A stretch of DNA of 38,947 nucleotides. Source: an uncultured Lachnospiraceae bacterium (GTDB taxonomy: Bacteria; Bacillota; Clostridia; Lachnospirales; Lachnospiraceae). The notes below the pieces were generated by a model. It was not told where the DNA came from and made no database searches. It saw only the letters and a list, made by a program, of their open reading frames with translations. This document shows, one piece after another, positions 33,201 to 38,947 of this stretch (position 1 is the first letter of the stretch; each line of letters starts with the position of its first letter). The stretch covers positions 1-38,947 of the forward strand of contig CACZBK010000028.1 in the NCBI GenBank assembly GCA_902779395.1, written 5' to 3'. A program made the position numbers and the translations under genes.

Positions 33201-36200
33201 ATAAGGTAGAGCCAAAGTCCGGTCATGAAGGACTTGATCCCGTACGTATACCGGTCACGATAGGGCCAAAGACCGTAGCCGTTAGCGGCATAAAGGTAGA
33301 CGACAAGTACTATGATGGTAATGTAGGGGCGACATTCGATTATAGAAATCTGGTGATAAGCGGCAAGGTAAACGGTGATGATCTGGGTGTCATCGCGGAA
33401 GGAGTTTTCCCCGATTATAACTCAGGAACGGAAAAAACTGTAGAATTCAGTTTAAGCCTTAACGGAGCAGCGAAAGATAACTATATACTGGAAAACAGTC
33501 AACAGAGTGATACGGCAGATATCCTTAGGGCGAAGGTTTCAATCAACGGCATCATAGCAAAGGATAAAGAATACGACGGGACTAAGAATGCATCGCTTGA
33601 TATAAGCCACGCGACATACACAGGTCTTGTCGCCGGGGAAAGCGTAAGTTTTAAAGTAAAAGGCGAGTTTGCCAGCGCCGGTATAGGAAATAATAAAACA
33701 GTAAACCTGTCCGGTTGGGAGCTGATAAGCGGAGCCGGTAACTATGAGATTGATGAGGAAAACAGCCAGCAGACCGCCACTGCGGATATTACCGATGTAC
33801 AGGTTTATATATCCGGCATTACAGCACAAAACAAGGTATATGATGGGAACAGTTCAGCATCAGTAAACGGATCAGCCGTTTTAAAGAGGGTGAGTGATAA
33901 CACGGCTGTTTCAGGTCTGACTGTTGAAAACATCACTGCAGTTTTTTCGGACGAAAATGCAGCGAATAATAAGTCTGTTACGATCACCGGCGGAACACTT
34001 AGTGATGCCGATAATTATACGTTGAATATTGATAAAACTAATGAGGTGCTTGCGCTAACAGCAAACATCACCAAGGCAGATGCACTGAACGCTTCAATAG
34101 AGTTGGAAAAGGAGTACCTTTATTCAAGGGATAATGCTGATAGCATTACACTGACAGGGCTTCCGGAGGATTTCGGGACAGTAAGCTGGAATGTGCCGAC
34201 AACGATCGGTCTGACATTTGATCCTGCCCCTACGGTCTCCGATAATGGAGTTCTGTCTTATACTGTGAAGGCAGGAGAAGAAAATTCAAGCGGATCGATA
34301 ACGGTTGTTGCTGAAACACAGAATTACAATGATGTGACCTTTACCGTAAGCATCACATTGATCGATCAGATCCCCGTGAAGCTGAAAAATGGTTCTTCTG
34401 TAACTTTGAAAAACAATACACTGACTTATGGGCAGAAGCTTTCTGTATTGCAGTTCAATTCGGTGCAATTTGTTTCGGATGATGTGACCGCAAATGCGAT
34501 AGCGGGAACGATCGCTTGGAAAGAGCCGGATTCAGTGCCGAACGCGGGAACCACCTCTGCCGCGTGGGTATTTACCCCGACGGATTCACAATATGCAGCC
34601 TGTGAGGGTACCGTGGCTATCACTGTGAATAAGGCCACTCCGGTTGTTTCAACCGTACCGACAGCCTCAGCGATCACCTATGGCCAGGCACTTAGCGCCA
34701 GCACCTTAAACGGTGGCAGTGCTACAGCGAATGGAGAAGCTGTGACCGGAACATTCACGTGGAAAACCGGGGTAATCAAGCCCTCAGTTGCTGACAGCAA
34801 TAAGACGGCATATGATGTTGTCTTTACTCCGACAGATTCAACAAATTATGAAAATGCAGAGTGCAAGGTAAAGCTTGTAGTAAATAAGGCAGATATCCCG
34901 AACGGATATATTACTGCTCCGACTGCTAAAACATTGATATACAACGGAACTGCACAGGAACTGGTGAATGCGGGAAGTGCTAAAGAGAATGGAGTTACTA
35001 TAGGTACGTTCTATTACGCGGTGACTGCATCGAACACTGCTCCTGCAGAAACGGCTTATACCACATCGATCCCTAAAGCTACAAACGCAGATACCTACTA
35101 TGTATGGTACAGGATCGAAGGAAACAGCAACTGGAATAGTGTGGCAGCAAAGTCGGTGCAGGTGACCATTGTACCCAAGGCAGTAGTCGTTAGCGGTATA
35201 ACTGCAGGTAACAAAACATATGACGGTACAACTGCAGCAACACTTAATTATTCAAATGTCAAGTTTGATAATGCTAAGGTATCAGGTCTTACCGTTACAG
35301 CAACAGGCGTCTTTGAGGATGCGGATGCCGGCACAGGCAAGACGGTTAAGATAAGCGGTATAACCCTTACGGGAACGGTAGCTTCAAATTATACGCTTGC
35401 ATCGAACGAACAGCAGAGCACCACAACAGCAAACATTACAAAAGCGTCTCATGATAATAAGACCGCAACAGCTTCGGCGAAGTACGGCAACAGTGGTACT
35501 GTTGACCTGAAAGACCTTATGGAAGCAGAAGGTACATTGAGCTATTACAGTAAGAGTGATTCTTACAGCATAATAAGCGACACACCTGCAGTTAACGGAT
35601 CCGTTCTTACATTCAGCATAGCCAATAAAGCTTCTGCTACAGGAAAGACAGCAACTATTACTGTTAAAGCAGGCAGTAAGAATTATCAGGATTATTACAT
35701 TGTAGTCACTGTTAGTGTTCAGGATAAGGATGAGCAGACAGTTACATTTGCCGGAGTTACTGATGGAGCGGTATCAGCCGTATATGGTGATGTTTCCGAT
35801 ACAAAGACTGCATCCACTACAGGCGATGGTGCAATAAGCTACAGCAGCAGTAATACAAACGTTGCAGCTGTTGACAGCGCAAGCGGTAAAGTAACTATCA
35901 AGGGTGCAGGCAGTGCAACTATTACAGCTACGGCTGCAGAGACGGATGAGTATAAAGCAGGTACTGCAAGCTATACTCTGACAGTTGCTAAGAAGCCTGT
36001 TACGGTTTCGAGTATAAGCGCTAATAATAAGGTTTATGACGGAAGCACTTCTGCAACACTTAATACAACGAACGCTGCATTTGGAGGTATTCTTACCGGC
36101 GATACGCTTACCGTTACGGCAACAGGTACCTTTGCTGATGCAAATGTAGGAACTGATAAAGCAGTAACCATCAGCGGCTGGACACTGGGCGGGGCATCAA

Positions 36201-38566
36201 AGGATAACTATAAGGTAGCTGAGTCCGGTAACCAGACCAATGCAAAGGCTGATATAACTGCACGCGCGATAACTATCAAGGCTGACGATCAGAGAGTAGA
36301 GATAGGAAAGAGTATTGCTGAGGGCGTAGATAATGTCAGTGTAACGGTCGGCAGTCTTGCTGACGGACAGAGGATATCATCCGTAAAGCTTACTTCTACA
36401 TCCACTAATGCCCTTACCGAGTCAGGTAAGATATCAGTGAGCGAAGCTGTGATAGTAAGCGGCAGTACTGAAACGACTGCTAATTATGACATCACATATG
36501 AAGAAGGTGTGATGACCGTTACAAATCTTAAGGCGCTGATCACCGAGGAGCCTGTGAAGGCTGAGAACCTGGTATATACCGGAGTTTCACAGAACCTTAT
36601 TACATCACGCGGTACAGCAGAGACTTCAGTCGAGTTCAGTTTGAACGGAACTGATTATTACGATGCTATACCCACGGGAACAGATGCGAAGACCTATACG
36701 GTATATTACCGTGCGAAGGGTGGGGAGCATAACGAGCCCAGTGATCCGAATGAAATAAGCGTTACTATTGAAAAAGCTCCACTGACTGTAACCGCCAGTG
36801 CAAACACCATCACATACGGGGATGCTCCTGCAGGCAACGGAGTAACTTATGCGGGCTTTGTAAATAACGAGACTGAAACCGTACTTAAGGGAACTTTAGC
36901 TTATGACTATACCTATCAGCAGTACGGAAATGTCGGAACATATGACATCATTCCTAAAGGACTGACTGCCGATAACTATGAACTGACCTTTGTTAAGGGA
37001 ACACTTATCGTTGCTAAGAAAGCCGTAACTGTAAGTGCAAATGCCCAGACTATAGCTAAGGATGGAAAGATAAGCACCAGCCTTAACCAGGCTGCAGCTA
37101 TAACACCTGTAGGCGAGGATAAGCTGAGTGCAGTAACACTTACTGCAAGCATCAATGCAGCAGCTACGGAAGGTGTGATCATCCCTTCGGCAGCTAAGTT
37201 CAGCCGCGGTACGGATGATGTTACCGCTAATTATGAGATAAGCTATGCGAACGGTAAACTTACCATCAAGCCTGCAGCCGTTGTGACTGTAGCTCCTGCA
37301 GCTAAGACACTCAGCTATAACGGCACCGATCAGGAGCTTGTAACAGCAGGCACTGTCAGCGGCGGTAGCATAGTATACAGCTTAAGCGAGAACGGAACTT
37401 ACAGTGAGAGTATTCCTACCGGAAAGGATGCCGGAACTTATACCGTATACTATAAGCCTGTACCGGATGACGATCACAGCGAAGGCGAGACAGGAAGTGT
37501 AGAAGTTACCATAGCTAAAGCATCTGCTAATGTTAAAGCTGATGATAAGATCAAGACCGTAGGAAAGGCTGATCCCGAGCTTACTGCAACGGTGAATGGA
37601 ACTTACGGAAGTGACAGCATCAACTATACATTAAGCCGTGAGAGCGGTGAGGCGGCAGGTACCTATGTGATCACTGCTTCCGGTAATGCTGTTCAGGGTA
37701 ACTACGATGTTTCTTATACAAACGGCGTGTTCACCATAAGCGCAAACAGCATAACACCTTCCGTTAGCCTGTCACAGGTTATTTATACTTATGACGGAAC
37801 TGAGAAGAAGCCTGCTGTAACCGTAAAGGCAGGAGAGACTATACTTGCAGAGACAGACTATACAGTTACTTACGCAAACAACATCAATGCAGGTACAGCT
37901 GATGTGACCGTAAGTGAAGCAGAAGGCGGAAGCTACAGCTTTGATCCCGTAACCGTACACTTCACTATCGAAAAGGCAGCAATCACTCCTTCCGTATCCA
38001 TCAACAGCTGGGTATACGGTGAGGAAGCTTCCAAACCTGCCGTGAATGGAAATGCAGGAAACGGTGCGGTAACATTTACCTACAAGGTAAAAGACGCTGA
38101 AGACAGCACCTACAGCACAGAGATCCCTGCAAACATGGGCAGCTATACCGTAAAGGCTGACATAGCAGAGACTGAAAACTATCTCTCCGGATCAGCAACG
38201 GCAGACTTTGAGATAACGATGGCAGAGCAGGGTTCAAGTGAGCTTAAGTTCATCTTCGAAGAAGGAGAACCCAAACCCGAATATACCGGTAGTGCCGTTA
38301 CACCTAAGGTGCTCGGATACTGCGGTAATGAACTCCTTACCGAAGGCGTTGATTACAGCGTTAAGTACAGCAAGAACGTAAATGCCGGTACTGCTGAGGC
38401 AAAGATCAGCGGTAAAGGCGATTATAACGGTGAAGAGACTCTTAACTTTACGATAGTACCTAAGAACCTCTCTGATGAGAGCGGTGCTCCTGCAGAGGGC
38501 ATAGTAGTCACAGGCCTTGTGGTACAACCATTACAGCAAAGGATATCAACTTCACCGGAAGCATAG
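30290..38566 (+). CDS. Giant secreted repeat protein (surface adhesin), YDG/MBG/BIG2-like repeats; frame broken near 38520
   Basis: I chose ATG 30290 (AAAGGA 8 nt upstream) over ATG 30269. Signal peptide: MFKKGMIRFRRKMAAVLAAA..., cleavage about AYA-A at residue 33. An acidic, Ser/Ala-rich linker follows to about 120. Two related modules (LYFSDFSS... from about 30700 and LYFSDINN... from about 31900) are separated by an InlB/Flg_new-type repeat (VFAGWSETENGEAF, 31660-31890). A second such repeat is at about 32750-32990. From 33000 on there are YDG repeats (YYDGN, EYDGT, VYDGN, TYDGT, VYDGS), four YNGxxQELVxAG units, a BIG2-like domain (about 35730-36000) and an MBG domain (about 36780-37010). 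It is probably exported by Sec and displayed at the surface; no anchor is seen within the window. Confidence 0.9.
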   Translation: MFKKGMIRFRRKMAAVLAAAMLFSSYPLPAYAAGDPEGDLEYTVVEEGQDDGLVSGDEADAVSEDEAVSVSGGDADAASENETEAAEEDVASENETASGSKKDDTFVESEIPTVVTDNFELVGNAQDGSGLEATELYFSDFSSTTDDRIVPPEYVLFQPGGDFDGKDSYFFNGVWNGYYLDCSSEVVFNGFTIYDDYPVYRGADSANKIIVKKNISETINISSASKNEVTAYAQFRDEGTRFEHTGIKFNTVEDSEVAVVAKGGSGSKVYLKVEDPDTQKAVTLSENIPTAGTDKKSSVVLFKAAANKTCYISADPGVCLYFVKVMPRSTNKSWDFTKSGIFGSITDGKIEGTTAYIDGMIVDAREGGLWYDSEARFNTGAKLHLPVYDNSVVRISLEYDPNYFTKIKVNGKKAEIVEEATFECVEGSERAGYITIESDENVKNHINRFLKIEIMDAHSVTFKASGETVGEAVFGDRLWLDERAVALAVEAAVAAAPEGKVFAGWSETENGEAFDFSAAITENKTFHAIYEDASRGTGELYFSDINNLTDEGKLKYRFASVNGFTIYDRSDSQNCIGIGDRGIASIPVSSAREETAATAFGYFADNFDSKKAYITFKPEYDSDIVIVAQKDRYYGYGYIYMETDGYKQETTPAVSDKASVLVFEAKAGSLCKIWVDYGVDLYYIKVVPRSTSWDLTTGEPFGDLGDEISGKTAYANGMYIDTTAEGARISKNSNTDNGIHLGKGSVIYVQSPDGAKLKLLSPNGHENILVNGTALTSAEECVTVAAGGSDRPGYSRISVKADAEAGADLKKLEFIDPISAKVTFKVVNGSWNEGEGTEAAADKNVALEGFEGDILKLSAEQIPAAGNKPDRAYKAGSWDVTPDTATSISEDTVYTYTYAALSAAEAVTAPKAKTISYNGSAQELVEAGSIDSYVGTLKYAVTAGTVTTAPASGWTESVPEAKYAGSYSVFYKVEPKSGHEGLDPVRIPVTIGPKTVAVSGIKVDDKYYDGNVGATFDYRNLVISGKVNGDDLGVIAEGVFPDYNSGTEKTVEFSLSLNGAAKDNYILENSQQSDTADILRAKVSINGIIAKDKEYDGTKNASLDISHATYTGLVAGESVSFKVKGEFASAGIGNNKTVNLSGWELISGAGNYEIDEENSQQTATADITDVQVYISGITAQNKVYDGNSSASVNGSAVLKRVSDNTAVSGLTVENITAVFSDENAANNKSVTITGGTLSDADNYTLNIDKTNEVLALTANITKADALNASIELEKEYLYSRDNADSITLTGLPEDFGTVSWNVPTTIGLTFDPAPTVSDNGVLSYTVKAGEENSSGSITVVAETQNYNDVTFTVSITLIDQIPVKLKNGSSVTLKNNTLTYGQKLSVLQFNSVQFVSDDVTANAIAGTIAWKEPDSVPNAGTTSAAWVFTPTDSQYAACEGTVAITVNKATPVVSTVPTASAITYGQALSASTLNGGSATANGEAVTGTFTWKTGVIKPSVADSNKTAYDVVFTPTDSTNYENAECKVKLVVNKADIPNGYITAPTAKTLIYNGTAQELVNAGSAKENGVTIGTFYYAVTASNTAPAETAYTTSIPKATNADTYYVWYRIEGNSNWNSVAAKSVQVTIVPKAVVVSGITAGNKTYDGTTAATLNYSNVKFDNAKVSGLTVTATGVFEDADAGTGKTVKISGITLTGTVASNYTLASNEQQSTTTANITKASHDNKTATASAKYGNSGTVDLKDLMEAEGTLSYYSKSDSYSIISDTPAVNGSVLTFSIANKASATGKTATITVKAGSKNYQDYYIVVTVSVQDKDEQTVTFAGVTDGAVSAVYGDVSDTKTASTTGDGAISYSSSNTNVAAVDSASGKVTIKGAGSATITATAAETDEYKAGTASYTLTVAKKPVTVSSISANNKVYDGSTSATLNTTNAAFGGILTGDTLTVTATGTFADANVGTDKAVTISGWTLGGASKDNYKVAESGNQTNAKADITARAITIKADDQRVEIGKSIAEGVDNVSVTVGSLADGQRISSVKLTSTSTNALTESGKISVSEAVIVSGSTETTANYDITYEEGVMTVTNLKALITEEPVKAENLVYTGVSQNLITSRGTAETSVEFSLNGTDYYDAIPTGTDAKTYTVYYRAKGGEHNEPSDPNEISVTIEKAPLTVTASANTITYGDAPAGNGVTYAGFVNNETETVLKGTLAYDYTYQQYGNVGTYDIIPKGLTADNYELTFVKGTLIVAKKAVTVSANAQTIAKDGKISTSLNQAAAITPVGEDKLSAVTLTASINAAATEGVIIPSAAKFSRGTDDVTANYEISYANGKLTIKPAAVVTVAPAAKTLSYNGTDQELVTAGTVSGGSIVYSLSENGTYSESIPTGKDAGTYTVYYKPVPDDDHSEGETGSVEVTIAKASANVKADDKIKTVGKADPELTATVNGTYGSDSINYTLSRESGEAAGTYVITASGNAVQGNYDVSYTNGVFTISANSITPSVSLSQVIYTYDGTEKKPAVTVKAGETILAETDYTVTYANNINAGTADVTVSEAEGGSYSFDPVTVHFTIEKAAITPSVSINSWVYGEEASKPAVNGNAGNGAVTFTYKVKDAEDSTYSTEIPANMGSYTVKADIAETENYLSGSATADFEITMAEQGSSELKFIFEEGEPKPEYTGSAVTPKVLGYCGNELLTEGVDYSVKYSKNVNAGTAEAKISGKGDYNGEETLNFTIVPKNLSDESGAPAEGIVVTGLVVQPLQQRISTSPEA

Positions 38567-38947
38567 AGAACCTTGAAGTGACACGCATCACTGATAAGAA
38601 CGAGTTCAAGAAGGCAGAGATAAAGGTTAAGCTTAATAAAGTGAACCGTACCTATGACGGAACGCCTCAGCTGCTTTCAGATGAGCTAATCGTTACCAAT
38701 AAGGAGGGTATAGCGCTTGTTGAGGATACCGACTATATCGTAAGCTATCCTTCAGATGTAATAAATGCAGGAACAGTAAAGGTTAACATCGTGGGTATAG
38801 GATCACATACCGGCAGCGTATCAAAGAGCTATAAGATAGCATCTGCAAAGGATGCCGCTATAAGCGTAAGCCTTGTTCAGGAAGAAGGCATGGCTGCAGA
38901 TACATACAGCTTCGTAAAGACCGGTGTTACACCTGAAGTGACTGCAA
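38521..38947 (+). CDS. Continuation of the giant surface protein in another frame, cut by the window end
   Basis: From 38521 a frame shifted by -1 relative to the main one reads TTITAKDINFTGSIENLEV, then KVNRTYDGTPQLL and GTVKVNIVGIGSHTGSVSKSYKI, the same repeat style, without a stop to 38947. The main frame leaves repeat-like sequence at about 38520 (LVVQPLQQRIS) and stops at 38564-38566. The break lies in CTTGTGGTACAA. It reflects either a real one-base deletion or a sequencing/assembly error; no slippery sequence is present. Confidence 0.75.

Noticed and set aside
38515-38526. Programmed -1 frameshift in the giant surface protein
   Set aside because: No slippery heptamer and no following stem or pseudoknot are visible; a deletion or sequence error is simpler.

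Overview
The window looks like the chromosome of an anaerobic Firmicute of the Lachnospiraceae (Butyrivibrio/Roseburia-like). The grounds are moderate GC, strong AGGAGG-type ribosome binding sites, Rpn-type nuclease/transposase remnants, LytTR/AgrC-type signalling, a PssD/PssE polysaccharide operon and a giant YDG/MBG-repeat surface protein. The assignment is inference from gene style, not from a marker gene.

Region 1 (1-6150) is an accessory scar zone. It holds an integrase stump, a broken XRE regulator, a mobile-element type sigma factor and a Schlafen/AlbA-type ATP-binding regulator. A few small metabolic genes follow (flavin-reductase-like protein, cytidine deaminase). Then come the remains of a GNAT acetyltransferase and of an adenosine deaminase, the latter fused in frame to the C-terminal part of an Rpn-family nuclease/putative transposase.

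Region 2 (6165-13241) is the most interesting part. A LytTR response regulator and an AgrC-like sensor kinase sit between two leftward and three rightward genes of unknown function. The unknown proteins lack ordinary signal peptides and share Ser/Asn/Ile-rich N-termini; one resembles the C-terminal part of the flagellar cap protein FliD. Three promoter regions (the leftward gene at 6165-7016, the regulator itself and the rightward three-gene operon) carry the same tandem direct repeat. It is two 13-bp copies 21 bp apart, with a similar 8-bp spacer, ending 3 nt before a -35-like hexamer. A fourth tandem pair lies farther upstream of the regulator. I read this as a LytTR regulon visible in the sequence.

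Region 3 (13242-14110) is a second scar zone. It has two terminator-like hairpins, a promoter followed by a compact structured RNA with its own terminator, a 44-codon stump of a DUF3800 protein right after it, and an orphan copy of the Rpn C-terminal unit starting at the same internal ribosome binding site as in region 1.

Region 4 (14113-17903) carries a small membrane protein, a lipoprotein on the minus strand and a c-di-GMP phosphodiesterase with a degenerate GGDEF domain. Region 5 (17969-30154) is one rightward exopolysaccharide/capsule operon: PssD/PssE glycosyltransferase pair, GT-C-like membrane protein, GT4, GT2-like, GT32 and GT2 enzymes, Wzx flippase, two FkbM-like methyltransferases and a Wzy/WaaL-like polymerase or ligase. 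Region 6 (30205 to the end) is a very large secreted repeat protein. Its frame is broken at about 38520 and continues in another frame past the window edge.

Together, regions 4-6 suggest a cell-surface and biofilm locus (c-di-GMP turnover, polysaccharide, adhesin) next to a two-component system driving a set of uncharacterised, possibly flagellar-type exported proteins.
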